NCBI GenBank assembly: GCA_964551035.1
Contig: CAZKBK010000025.1
Coordinates: 1-64,000, forward strand
Direction of reading: 5' to 3'
Origin: Chryseosolibacter sp964551035
GTDB taxonomy: Bacteria > Bacteroidota > Bacteroidia > Cytophagales > Cyclobacteriaceae
Length of the DNA stretch: 64,000 bases
The position numbers were made by a program, and so were the translations under genes. Position 1 is the first letter of the stretch, and every line of letters starts with the position of its first letter. This document shows positions 35,301-44,419 of this stretch, piece by piece. Under the pieces are notes generated by a model. That model was given only the letters and a program-made list of their open reading frames with translations, was not told the origin of the DNA and ran no database searches.

Positions 35301-37223
35301 ATGAGAAGAAAGATCAACCTGTTCCTGGCGGTGATTGCCTTGTCCCTTTTTTTAACGGAAGCGCACGCCCAGCAGACGGCGAAAACCACATCCGCTGGCA
35401 CACACTACCTTGAGTATCTCCCATCTGGCTACAACTCGAATCTGAACAAGTACCCGGTGGTCATTTCCCTGCACGGCATCGGCGAGAAGGGGAACACATC
35501 CAACGATGTATGGAAAGTGGCGAGGGTGTCGCTGGCCAAGTACGTGAAAAACGGAAAAGACTATCCTTTCATCATCATTTCGCCTCAGCTCAAAACGTCC
35601 TATGGAACCTGGCCGCCTTCCTACGTGATGGAGGTCGTGAACCATGTGAAAAAGAAACTCCGCATTGACGAAAGCAGGATCTACCTTACCGGGTTGAGCC
35701 TCGGTGGTTTTGGTGCCTGGAAAACGGCAGGAGCGTATCCGTCGGTGTTCGCGGCAATGGTGCCGATCTGCAGCGGTGGCAACGACCTGGGAAATGCCTG
35801 CAAGATCGCGGCGGCGAATCTGCCCGTGTGGGCATTCCACGGCGACAAGGATGGCGTCGTCTCTTACACGGTGAGCCAGAAAATGGTGAACGCCATGAAC
35901 TCCTGCTCGCCCAAGCCGAGCCCCCTTGCCAAATTCACCATTTTCCCCGGCATGGGCCACGCCATCTGGGATAAGGTCTACAACGAAACCAACGCGCTGA
36001 ACTGGATGCTGAGCTACCGGAAGGGAACAGCATCCTCAACCGATCCGTCAACCAATGACGCCCCATCGGTGTCGGCGGGTGGCGATAAGACCATCATGCT
36101 GCCGACCAATTCCATCTACATTCAGGCTTCGGCATCCGATTCCGATGGCTCGATCAGTTCATGGCAATGGACCAAGGTTTCCGGCGGGACCGCGTCCCTC
36201 AGCGGAACCACGTCTTCAAAGGTTCGTGCGTACAACCTCGCCGCCGGCACCTACACGTTCCGCGTAACCGTCAGGGACAACGACGGCGCAACCCGGTCGG
36301 ATGACGTGAACGTCACTGTTAAGTCTTCCACTTCATCGGGTTCCAATAAACTCCCGGTTGCCAACGCCGGTGCCGACAAATCGACCAACAACAACTACAT
36401 GACCGTTGTTGGCTCCGCTTCTGATCCCGACGGATCGATCGCTTCCTATCAGTGGACCAAAGTTTCGGGCCCCGCGGCATCGATGTACAATGCCACCACC
36501 TCCAAGTTGTTTACTAAGAACCTCAGCAAAGGAACCTATGTATTCCGGCTAACCGTGAAAGACAACGATGGGGGAGTCGACTATGATGAGATGACGCTGT
36601 CGGTGTTGTCGGGCACGGTGTCTCCGGATGAACCGGTGGATGACGGACCCATATCGTCGGATCCTTCCAACCGTGCTCCGGTAGTCTATGCAGGCACCGA
36701 CAAGTCGACCACCAACAGGGGCTTTACCGTGGTGGGCTCCGCTTCCGATGGCGACGGCTCCATCAGGTCCCTGAAATGGACGAAAGTTTCCGGCCCTTCC
36801 TGTTCCATGTCGAACACCACCACCCTGAAGCTTTGGGCTTCTGACCTGGTGGCCGGTACATATGTATTTCGGTTGACGGCCACCGACAACGATGGTGCCA
36901 CGTCATCTGACGAGATGAAGCTCGTCGTGAAATCATCTGACCTTAGCCAGACCAACAACATCGCGCCGCGGGTTTACGCCGGCACCGACAAGGTGACCAC
37001 CAACCGCGGGTTTACCGTAGTGGGCAAGGCCATAGACCGCGACGGCAGCATTATCTCTTACCTTTGGAAAAAAATTTCCGGCCCCTCGGTGCCGATGAAG
37101 AACATGGCGACTCAAAAGCTTTGGGTTTACGATCTCCTCAAGGGCACTTACGTTTTCAGATTGATGGCGACCGATAACGACGGCGCTTCCGATTACGACG
37201 ACGTGAAGCTCGTGGTGAAATAA
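35301..37223 (+). CDS. secreted esterase/PHB-depolymerase-like hydrolase with PKD-type repeats
   Basis: A 640-residue secreted protein. The ATG at 35301 gives a signal peptide ending in TEAHA. Residues about 30-235 form an alpha/beta hydrolase like feruloyl-esterase/PHB-depolymerase proteins: LHGIGEKGN (oxyanion region), nucleophile Ser in GLSLGGFGAW, Asp in HGDKDGVV and His in GMGHAIWDK. Four repeats of about 90-100 residues follow, each with a core like ASDSDGSISSWQWTKVSG and ending YTFRVTVRDNDGA, which is PKD/K319-like. No C-terminal T9SS sorting domain is visible; the protein ends within the fourth repeat. The likely target is an ester in an extracellular polymer. Confidence 0.85.
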   Translation: MRRKINLFLAVIALSLFLTEAHAQQTAKTTSAGTHYLEYLPSGYNSNLNKYPVVISLHGIGEKGNTSNDVWKVARVSLAKYVKNGKDYPFIIISPQLKTSYGTWPPSYVMEVVNHVKKKLRIDESRIYLTGLSLGGFGAWKTAGAYPSVFAAMVPICSGGNDLGNACKIAAANLPVWAFHGDKDGVVSYTVSQKMVNAMNSCSPKPSPLAKFTIFPGMGHAIWDKVYNETNALNWMLSYRKGTASSTDPSTNDAPSVSAGGDKTIMLPTNSIYIQASASDSDGSISSWQWTKVSGGTASLSGTTSSKVRAYNLAAGTYTFRVTVRDNDGATRSDDVNVTVKSSTSSGSNKLPVANAGADKSTNNNYMTVVGSASDPDGSIASYQWTKVSGPAASMYNATTSKLFTKNLSKGTYVFRLTVKDNDGGVDYDEMTLSVLSGTVSPDEPVDDGPISSDPSNRAPVVYAGTDKSTTNRGFTVVGSASDGDGSIRSLKWTKVSGPSCSMSNTTTLKLWASDLVAGTYVFRLTATDNDGATSSDEMKLVVKSSDLSQTNNIAPRVYAGTDKVTTNRGFTVVGKAIDRDGSIISYLWKKISGPSVPMKNMATQKLWVYDLLKGTYVFRLMATDNDGASDYDDVKLVVK

Positions 37224-37243
37224 GCATTGTTCGGTTTTTTATG

Positions 37244-37274
37244 AGCCCGCCCTTGAAAGGTCGGGCTTTTTTTT
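37244..37274 (+). terminator. intrinsic terminator after the esterase gene
   Basis: AGCCCG (37244-37249) pairs with CGGGCT (37262-37267) and is followed by a run of eight T. Confidence 0.85.
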
Positions 37275-37364
37275 CCGCCAGGGGCAGGAAGCTATATTCC
37301 CGAAAAAAGGATGTGAAGCATTGGTGTGGCTGTTAATGCCGTCCGGTGTGGACGTAACGCGCGC

Positions 37365-37940
37365 CTAGGGCAAATCGTCGATCTTGTCCGGTTCACTGAT
37401 CCAGTTTTTCATCAACGGACCATTTACGCCGTAGAGCGGATCCGCTTCCGGAAGCGGCAGATTTTTCAACGCCGCCATGGCCTTGCCAAGTTCCTCCGGT
37501 TTGCCGCGCATCAGGTCATAGGATTGTCCTTCCGGATAGGCGCCAACACATACAATATCGGAATCTTCGCTGATGTTCTTGTGGGCAACACCCGCCGGGA
37601 TGATGACAACGTCGCCTTCCTCAAGCAGCAGCGAGAGCCCGTTCGGGCCGCCGAACTGGACCCTGCCGCTTCCGCTGACAATCCCCAGCACTTCATGTGC
37701 GGTGCTGTGATAATGATGAAAATCGAAAATGCCGTCTTGCCAGCTGTTCACCCATCCGTTGCTTTCGAAGACTTCCGAGACAGTTTTTCCCCGATCCTCA
37801 TCGTTCGGGAATCGAAAAGCCTTCCTGTAGACAAGCAGCGGTAGCAATCCGTTGTTCGGAAAATTTTCATCTTCTGCGATAAGGTGGCGTACAATATTGA
37901 TCTGTTGTACCGGTCCGGTCGCCTCCACGAGTGACTTCAT
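37365..37940 (-). CDS. cupin domain protein
   Basis: A 191-residue protein with a single cupin. The metal-binding motif is FHHYHSTAHEVLGIVSGSG (His-x-His-x(5)-Glu type) near residue 75, followed by LLLEEGDVVIIPAGVAHKNI with the second histidine. It resembles the YML079-like/sugar-binding small cupins found widely in bacteria, but no substrate is known. It converges on the esterase terminator. Confidence 0.88.
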   Translation of the reverse strand: MKSLVEATGPVQQINIVRHLIAEDENFPNNGLLPLLVYRKAFRFPNDEDRGKTVSEVFESNGWVNSWQDGIFDFHHYHSTAHEVLGIVSGSGRVQFGGPNGLSLLLEEGDVVIIPAGVAHKNISEDSDIVCVGAYPEGQSYDLMRGKPEELGKAMAALKNLPLPEADPLYGVNGPLMKNWISEPDKIDDLP

Positions 37941-38157
37941 ACCTTTCTGTATTTCGCCTTTGACCCGGACGTTTTTTTACAACTCCGGCATGTCGCGGCG
38001 GGTTAACAATAACTGACCATGAGACGGTGGTTCGGGAATAAAAAAGTATTCCGGACGTGCGGGAGGCCGGGTGGGGTGACGACGACCGGCGGAAAAACAA
38101 GGTTGTGATGACGGGACGCCATTCGGAGCATGGGATTGTTTTTGTTATGTTGATGCG

Positions 38158-38757
38158 ATGAACGACGGAAAACACGCGGACGAAAATCGAACGGTGTGGA
38201 CGATCGGCCACTCCACCCTTTCCATGGAGGAGTTTCTGGCGCGTTTGCTCGCTTTTGACATTGAATTTCTTGCGGATGTGCGCCGATTCCCGGGCTCCCG
38301 GAGGTACCCGCATTTCAACAACGAATCCTTAAGGCAGACGCTTGCGGCAAGTAACATCGGCTACGAACACATGGAGGCGCTCGGTGGGCGACGTAAAAGC
38401 CGACCCGATTCGGACAACACGGCCTGGCGAAATGCTTCCTTCCGCGGTTATGCCGACTATATGGAAACCCCTGACTTCGCCGCCGCCGTAGCGCGACTGG
38501 AAACGCTTGCCGCCGGCCAAAGGTTGGCGTTCATGTGCTCGGAGGCGACGTGGTGGAGATGCCATCGCGCGCTGGTGGCGGACTACCTCAAGGCGAAGGG
38601 ATGGCAGGTGTATCACATCATGGACGTGGACAAGGCTACCACCCATCCCTACACCTCGCCCGCGCGCGCACATCAGGGGAAACTGTCGTATACACCCGAC
38701 GTCGACGCCGAGGCATCTGGTAACACAACGTCCTCCCTATCCAGGAGGGACACATAG
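38158..38757 (+). CDS. DUF488 family protein
   Basis: A 199-residue protein with the DUF488 pattern: WTIGHSTLSMEEFLARLLA, ADVRRFPGSRRYPHFNNESL, YEHMEALGGRRK, and FMCSEATWWRCHRALVADYL with the conserved Cys-x(6)-Cys-His region. Members are found near nucleases and DNA-repair genes, and function is unproven. The last 20 or so residues are not conserved, and the stop lies at the edge of the 165-bp repeat array. Confidence 0.9.
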   Translation: MNDGKHADENRTVWTIGHSTLSMEEFLARLLAFDIEFLADVRRFPGSRRYPHFNNESLRQTLAASNIGYEHMEALGGRRKSRPDSDNTAWRNASFRGYADYMETPDFAAAVARLETLAAGQRLAFMCSEATWWRCHRALVADYLKAKGWQVYHIMDVDKATTHPYTSPARAHQGKLSYTPDVDAEASGNTTSSLSRRDT

Positions 38758-38780
38758 GGCACCGGCGTGGTCGGTTCAGC

Positions 38781-39307
38781 GGGGCCAACGTTCAGAACTC
38801 GTCACTCGTCCCTCATAATTCTAAGCTCGCCTTCTAATCTTCCTGCTTGACGCTTCCAGAATCCGGAACCTTGAAGTGGAGTTTAGAATGATGAGCGAAG
38901 AATGACGAATTAGGAGCTTTTGCACCGTTGTGGTCAGATTTGAAGGGGGCCAACGTTCAGAACTCGTCACTCGTCCCTCATAATTCTAAGCTCGCCTTCT
39001 AATCTTCCTGCTTGACGCTTCCAGAATCCGGAACCTTGAAGTGGAGTTTAGAATGATGAGCGAAGAATGACGAATTAGGAGCTTTTGCACCGTTGTGGTC
39101 AGATTTGAAGGGGGCCAACGCTCAGAACTCGTCACTCGTCTCTCATAATTCTAAGCTCGCCTTCTAATCTTCCTGCTTCACGCTTCCGGAATCCGGAACC
39201 CTGAAGTGGAGTTTAGAATGATGAGCGTAGAATGACGAGTTAGGAGCGCTGGGCACCGGCGTGGTCGGTTCAGCGGGGCCAACGTTCAGCACGTTCTACT
39301 CGTCCCA
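38781..39307. repeat. 165-bp tandem repeat array, three units plus a partial fourth
   Basis: Units start at 38781, 38946, 39111 and 39276 (partial), each opening with GGGGCCAACG. Units 1 and 2 appear identical; unit 3 differs at several positions and at its tail. A 38-bp direct repeat (38758-38795 and 39252-39289) frames the array. In each unit a 28-bp arm (38801-38828 in unit 1) is nearly the reverse complement of another (38879-38906), giving a long imperfect hairpin with a 50-nt loop. Much of each unit also has period 7 (AACTCGT, CACTCGT, GAATGAC, GAGCGAA). Confidence 0.9.
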
Positions 39308-39765
39308 CCCGACCATCCCGCAGGGTCAGCCGCATAGTGTAGCTTCCCCATACACGAGGTGCCGGATCGCCGCGCTGAAGTTGCGGTCCCAGAGGTATCG
39401 CCGCATGGAGAACGTCACCCCCGGGCCATAGCACCGATGCCGTGTCGTCCGTGTAGGCGTGGTGTTCTCCATCTTGATATGATGCTTAATTCCCTTCGTA
39501 TTCAATGTCGTGACACTGTACTTCATACCCCTTCCCCCTCAGCATGCTACGCCAAAAAAACTACACCACTCAAAGGGACCGCGCTCTTTTTTCATGAGGG
39601 CAGGAGGCATCGTCCGGACGGAGGTAACTATCCGTTTCCCATACCATGGCGGCAAATCGATTGGCACATTTTGAAGTGCGTTTCGCTACAATTTTGTTAA
39701 AGCTCGTTCGCCTGATGTTGCAAACGTCTTGTAGCGACGCTACCTTCGGCTTAAACCTGTTATTT
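39308..39765. other. 458-bp stretch between the array and a permease, no recognisable gene
   Basis: A 66-codon leftward frame (39326-39526) and a 113-codon rightward frame are both open, but neither resembles a known protein or has an obvious coding signature. The region contains the upstream sequence of the permease starting at 39766. Confidence 0.4.
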
Positions 39766-42216
39766 ATGCTCCGCAATTATTTTAAGATCGCGTTCCGTTC
39801 GCTCTGGCGAAACCGCACCCATTCGGCCATCAATATCATCGGACTGAGCGTCGGGGTGGCTTGCTGCCTTCTCATTTCATTGTTTGTCTACGATGAACTT
39901 AGTTTCGACCGGTTCCATTCAAAATCGGACAGGATCTATCGCGTTTTTGGCAGAGAGAACTGGGGTGAAAATCAGGATTTCTTTTATACCGTCACGCCGT
40001 TTCCCATGGGCCCCACCCTGAAAGAGAATTTGCCGAATATAGAGCGGCAGGTGCGCATCACCCGCGTGGGCGTGCAGGTGAAGCAGGAAGGCAGTTTGAC
40101 CAACGAATCCCTGACCGTTGCCGGAATCGATTTTTTTAACATGTTTGACTTTGAGGTTATAAGAGGGGAGGCGGAGAATGCCTTCGCGCAGCAGAATTCT
40201 CTCGTGCTCAGCCAGTCCTTCGCCGGGCGGTATTTTGGTGATCAGGATCCCATTGGCAAATCCCTGGCTGTCCAACTGGTCGGCGACCAATTCGAGGAAT
40301 TTGTCATATCCGCTGTGGTGAAAGTGCCCGTTAATTCAAGCATCCGCTTCGGGTTGATGGTGTCGGACCTCAACCTTCCAAAACTTTATTCGCAGCAGAC
40401 GTTAACGTCGCGGTGGTTTAACATCAACCCCGAAACCTACGTCTTGCTTCGGCCCGGTGTAAGTCCGGAAGCGGTGGTGGCGAAGTTCCCCGCGTTGTTC
40501 AGGACGATACTCGGAGAGGATGAGTTCGAAAAAAGCAATTACGCGCCTGGCCTTCAGTCCATCACCGACATTCACCTCAATCCCGCTTATCCCGCCGGGC
40601 TTGCGCCCGTGAGCGATCCGCAGTACGCCTACATCCTTTCGGCGATCGCGGGCCTGATCCTGTTTGTGGCTTGCATTAACTTCGTGACACTCTCGATAGG
40701 CCGTTCTGTGAAGCGCGCCAGGGAAGTCGGCATACGAAAAGTGGTCGGGGCAGCACGCCGCCAACTGGTCGTGCAGTTTATTGGCGAAGCGGTGATGGTA
40801 ACCATGGTTTCACTTTCGATAGGACTCGGTTTGGCATTGCTGTGCCTGCCCTTGTTTAATGAGCTTTCGGGGAAACAATTGGACTTTTCGCTTGATGGTT
40901 TTACGGCCGCCGTTCTTGGCAGCCTTCTGCTGGTCATCGGTTTGTTTGCGGGCAGTTATCCCGCGTTTGTTCTTTCTGCCTTCAGGCCCGTTGCCGTGCT
41001 CAAGGGGGTAATGCACGGCAGTTCCGGCAAACAGGGATTGCGAAAGGCGCTGGTCGCCGTGCAGCTCGCCTTGTCGATATTCCTGATCACAAGCACGCTG
41101 ATCATGCGCAGCCAACTGCAGTTTCTTCAAAACAAAAACCTGGGATTCAACCGCGAGCAGGTGCTCGTGATCCCGTTAACGGTAACTGGCAGTGGCAACC
41201 TGGCGCAACGCGTGCAAAACGGTTTCACAAAGGCGTCGCTCTTCAAGGAAGCCTTTAATCGCTATCCCGGTGTCGTGGCCACTTGCGCTTCATCCCATGA
41301 CTTTGGCAACGGGTCGTGGACCAATGTCGGGTTCACCGACGATAATGGCGTCTACCGGAATTTCAACCTCAACGTGATTGACGAGGAATACATGACCACC
41401 ATGCGCATGAAACTCACGGCAGGTCGTGCGATGACCGCGAGCCCCGCGGACCACCGGCGCGGCGTCGTCGTCAATGAGGCGTTTATGAATCTTTTTGGCT
41501 GGTCTGATTTTCACGGGAAACGAATACCGGGAAAGAATTTTGCGGACCATGAGATTATCGGGGTCGTGAAGGACTTCCACTATGCGTCGCTATATACCTC
41601 GGTAGAGCCCCTGGCGATGGTCGCTAATCTGAACATCATCCTTCCCGGGATCGAGAACATCAACATAGGAAATTCCCCTATCCCAAAGGTGCTGGTGCGG
41701 CTCCGCCCCGCGAACATGGCATCGACGATCGAACAGCTCAGGGCCTCCTGGCATGAGATCACGGGCGGCGAGGTCTTCTCTTTTGAATTTGTCGACGACG
41801 CGCTCGCAAACCAATACGCCACAGATCGCGACCTTCAGCGGATCATCACCGCCGCAACCATCCTGGCCATCGTGATCGGGTGCCTGGGCCTTTACGCGCT
41901 GGCATCGCTGGCCATGGAAAGCAGGAACCGCGAGATCGCGGTGAGAAAAGTTTTTGGCGCAACGGAACGTTCGCTCCTCGTTCTTTTGGTGGGGGAATAT
42001 GTTGTGCTTACGCTGATTGCGCTTGCCCTGTCCGTACCGATTACACTGCTGTGGATGGACGACTGGCTGTCGGCGTTTGCCTACAAGGTGCCCCTCGGCA
42101 TGAAGGAATTCGTCATTGCAGGTGGCGCTTCGGTTGTGGTGGCCCTGCTGACGATCAGCTACCAGACTGTGCGCACCGCGTGGACCCGGCCGGCCGAGAC
42201 GTTGAAGTATGAATGA
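39766..42216 (+). CDS. double-FtsX ABC transporter permease, isolated copy
   Basis: An 816-residue permease of the same two-module type as the tandem at 12001-21891. The start at 39766 (MLRNYFKIAFRSLWRNRTHS) is chosen by alignment with those paralogues; the open frame extends 40 codons upstream without similarity. Motifs are FDRFHSKSDRIYRVF, the first coupling helix AREVGIRKVVGAAR, and the second NREIAVRKVFGATE, with tail TRPAETLKYE. No ATPase or regulator is adjacent. Confidence 0.9.
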   Translation: MLRNYFKIAFRSLWRNRTHSAINIIGLSVGVACCLLISLFVYDELSFDRFHSKSDRIYRVFGRENWGENQDFFYTVTPFPMGPTLKENLPNIERQVRITRVGVQVKQEGSLTNESLTVAGIDFFNMFDFEVIRGEAENAFAQQNSLVLSQSFAGRYFGDQDPIGKSLAVQLVGDQFEEFVISAVVKVPVNSSIRFGLMVSDLNLPKLYSQQTLTSRWFNINPETYVLLRPGVSPEAVVAKFPALFRTILGEDEFEKSNYAPGLQSITDIHLNPAYPAGLAPVSDPQYAYILSAIAGLILFVACINFVTLSIGRSVKRAREVGIRKVVGAARRQLVVQFIGEAVMVTMVSLSIGLGLALLCLPLFNELSGKQLDFSLDGFTAAVLGSLLLVIGLFAGSYPAFVLSAFRPVAVLKGVMHGSSGKQGLRKALVAVQLALSIFLITSTLIMRSQLQFLQNKNLGFNREQVLVIPLTVTGSGNLAQRVQNGFTKASLFKEAFNRYPGVVATCASSHDFGNGSWTNVGFTDDNGVYRNFNLNVIDEEYMTTMRMKLTAGRAMTASPADHRRGVVVNEAFMNLFGWSDFHGKRIPGKNFADHEIIGVVKDFHYASLYTSVEPLAMVANLNIILPGIENINIGNSPIPKVLVRLRPANMASTIEQLRASWHEITGGEVFSFEFVDDALANQYATDRDLQRIITAATILAIVIGCLGLYALASLAMESRNREIAVRKVFGATERSLLVLLVGEYVVLTLIALALSVPITLLWMDDWLSAFAYKVPLGMKEFVIAGGASVVVALLTISYQTVRTAWTRPAETLKYE

Positions 42217-42218
42217 GT

Positions 42219-42488
42219 TTAGCGCTTCCTCACCCTCAGCGATGGCTTTTGACTGGACGACACCTCATCGATGATCACGTCCGTGACGGTGGCCTCCACG
42301 CCGATGTAATGGGACTGCTGTGCTCTGGGTACCGTCACACCCGTTTCGGCGGCGAGCGTATGTTTGAAAGCAACCACCGTGTCACCGGGGGTGAGATTTC
42401 TTGCAGGCCGTCCGATCACGGTTGCGCGAACCTCTTTCCCGTTGAGAAAATCGGCGTAGTCCCTGACAGCGGCCCTGACCTCATCCAT
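42219..42488 (-). CDS. hypothetical protein
   Basis: An 89-residue soluble protein (RAAVRDYADFLNGKEVRATV, LTPGDTVVAFKHTLAAETGV, EATVTDVIIDEVSSS) with a basic C terminus. The hydrophobic/polar alternation suggests a small beta-barrel, but I do not recognise a family. Codon use fits its neighbours. It converges on the permease with 2 bp between stop codons. Confidence 0.6.
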   Translation of the reverse strand: MDEVRAAVRDYADFLNGKEVRATVIGRPARNLTPGDTVVAFKHTLAAETGVTVPRAQQSHYIGVEATVTDVIIDEVSSSQKPSLRVRKR

Positions 42489-42525
42489 AATACATCGCTT
42501 TGCCCGTTGGCAAAAATTCCCGTAC

Positions 42526-42554
42526 CAAAAAAGCCTGACGTGAGCCAGGCTTTC
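42526..42554 (-). terminator. intrinsic terminator of the first beta-helix gene
   Basis: Read leftward, AAGCCTG pairs with CAGGCTT (42531-42537 and 42546-42552) around an 8-nt loop and is followed by six T. Confidence 0.75.
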
Positions 42555-42627
42555 TTGTGAACGCGGGAAGGAATCCAGATGACAAATTTAGAGGCACGTC
42601 ACACGAGGACTTTCCCGGCCGACAATC

Positions 42628-44040
42628 CTAAAACTCGGCTGCGCCCACATCGTAGGCCGCACCCTTCCGGCGGTTGCCGCCATAATAATCCTCCGAGATG
42701 CCGTAGGGATCGATGTTCGCTCCGGCGTCGATCGCCGGGGAACCGGTGGTCAGGCGGAAGTTGTAGTTCCGCGCATCGGCAAACCGGGCGCTGTTGATAT
42801 CCCTGCTGAAATAGTTGTTTGATGCTTCGACCGTGACGTCAGCGCTTTGTTGGAAGACGAAAGCCTGCTGGTCATCGGCGTAAGTGCTGCCCGGGTTGAT
42901 GATGATGTTGTTCTTCACCACGTTGCGCGGCACTTCCTCGGAGTATAGCCGGATGCCGTCCTTCGCGGGGTTGATGATGGTGTTGTTGATGAACTGGTAG
43001 CCCGGCCCGTTGCTGCGGCGCTCGTCGCAGAAGATGCCGTTCTCGCCGGCGTCGACGATGATGTTGTTGTAAACGATGTTATCGCCGAGTCCCATCATGA
43101 TCAAACCGTTGCCTTTGCCATTGATGATGATGTTGTTGTAGAAATTTCCGCCGGTTCCGCCGCCGATCTGGATGCCGTTGTTTTGGCCGTGCTTGTTCGC
43201 GAGGCCGTAGTTCTCCACTTTGTTGTTGAAGACTTCAGCGCCTTGTGTCGCCGATCCCACCTGGATGCCCTCCCAGCCGGAATTCTTTACCACGTTGTTG
43301 TACACTTTGACGTTGTGTATTTCATGGGGAAAACGCACGCCGCAAGGTGTCTCCATGCCTTTCTCGTACTTCGAGTTGCCGATGTAGAAACCTTCGCCAC
43401 CCGTCTCGTGGACATAGTTGTCGTGGATGGACACATTCTCCATGGTGAAGTTGCCGTGGATGGTAGCATCGTCACAGGAGGGGTCGGTCTTGGCCATAAC
43501 GCCGGCGAAACCGATGTTGTAGAGTTCCACGTGGTCGACTTCGAAGTCGGTGCTCAGGTATTCGAGCGACATGCCCAGGTGGCCGCCGTCGATGCGGATG
43601 CCATAGGTGCCATCCACGTCGCCACCGGTGACCCGGAAATGGCGGCTTTCCCGAAACTTCATCGCGTAGGACCGGCCTTCTGCGTTGATGGTCGCGGTAC
43701 CGCCGGAGTTGGTGATGACGATCGGCGCGTCGGCCGTTCCGACAATGTTGATAAACCTCAGGCTGCCATACGTAGTCGCGGCATCCAGGACGATCCGCGT
43801 GCCGGGCTTGAGCGCAAGCGCCTCACCATCAATCGTGCGGGCATCGGCCGGAACGACGTAAACGAATTCTGCGGAGACCGAGTCAATGGCCGCCGAGTCC
43901 AGTTCGGTCGGCGTCGTGGAAGCGACCTCAGGTACCGGTTGGAGAAGTGTTTCCTCTTCGGTACACTGTGTCAATGCGGCAAGCAGGAAAAGGATTCCGA
44001 TCAGCCGGACGGCTGCCTTCAAAAAGTTCTTAGTTATCAT
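42628..44040 (-). CDS. right-handed beta-helix lipoprotein, paralogue 1
   Basis: A 470-residue putative surface lipoprotein; the signal ends in the lipobox LLAALTQC. After a linker of about 40 residues comes an entry strand module (VPADARTIDGEALALKPGTR, GSLRFINIVGTADAPIVI) and then a pectate-lyase-like parallel beta-helix with repeated Asn-Asn ladder motifs (VYNNVVKNSGWEGIQVGSAT, FYNNIIINGKGNGLIMMGLG, FINNTIINPAKDGIRLYSEE). It ends with GGNRRKGAAYDVGAAEF, a tail typical of choice-of-anchor beta-helix proteins. It may bind or cleave a polysaccharide; no catalytic residues can be named. Confidence 0.88.
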   Translation of the reverse strand: MITKNFLKAAVRLIGILFLLAALTQCTEEETLLQPVPEVASTTPTELDSAAIDSVSAEFVYVVPADARTIDGEALALKPGTRIVLDAATTYGSLRFINIVGTADAPIVITNSGGTATINAEGRSYAMKFRESRHFRVTGGDVDGTYGIRIDGGHLGMSLEYLSTDFEVDHVELYNIGFAGVMAKTDPSCDDATIHGNFTMENVSIHDNYVHETGGEGFYIGNSKYEKGMETPCGVRFPHEIHNVKVYNNVVKNSGWEGIQVGSATQGAEVFNNKVENYGLANKHGQNNGIQIGGGTGGNFYNNIIINGKGNGLIMMGLGDNIVYNNIIVDAGENGIFCDERRSNGPGYQFINNTIINPAKDGIRLYSEEVPRNVVKNNIIINPGSTYADDQQAFVFQQSADVTVEASNNYFSRDINSARFADARNYNFRLTTGSPAIDAGANIDPYGISEDYYGGNRRKGAAYDVGAAEF

Positions 44041-44183
44041 CCTTCAGGTTTTTAGGGTGCGGATCGCTCCACACCGATGTTAAAAAATGGGTTGATTTGC
44101 TGACAATGACAGGGTGCGCACATGGCGTCACCTCTTTCATTGTTGTTGATGCAAATCTCCGTCAAAACGGGAAGGAGTGCTAA

Positions 44184-44244
44184 CTTACAATTTGCGCGAT
44201 GCGCAAGTATGTAAGGAAATTAAATCGCAAGTTCATTTTGCGAT
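44184..44244. promoter_or_regulatory. two adjacent inverted repeats sharing a TTGCG/CGCAA core
   Basis: In the 379-bp gap between the first two beta-helix genes, 44184-44215 folds as CTTAC-AATTTGCGC paired with GCGCAAGTAT-GTAAG around a 3-nt loop. The next inverted repeat, ATCGCAA (44224-44230) with TTGCGAT (44238-44244), is perfect. The shared half-site CGCAA makes operators or paired RNA stems plausible. Nothing else is seen in the gap. Confidence 0.45.
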
Positions 44245-44419
44245 CGGTTCCTCCGATTCCGCGCATGAGTGGAAAATACTACCGTCGAAACGCAGGCGGA
44301 TGACAACCCTGCCGCTTCGATCGGGAATTTTGGAGAAACGCCGCGCGCATTTTCCCTATTAGGTACGGCGAAGGAATCGCCCGTCAGCGAACGGCGGACG
44401 ATTCCGTTCATTGGTCAAG

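Noticed and set aside
38781..39307. CRISPR array
   Set aside because: The repeat is 165 bp and contiguous, with no short repeat/unique spacer pattern and no cas genes nearby.
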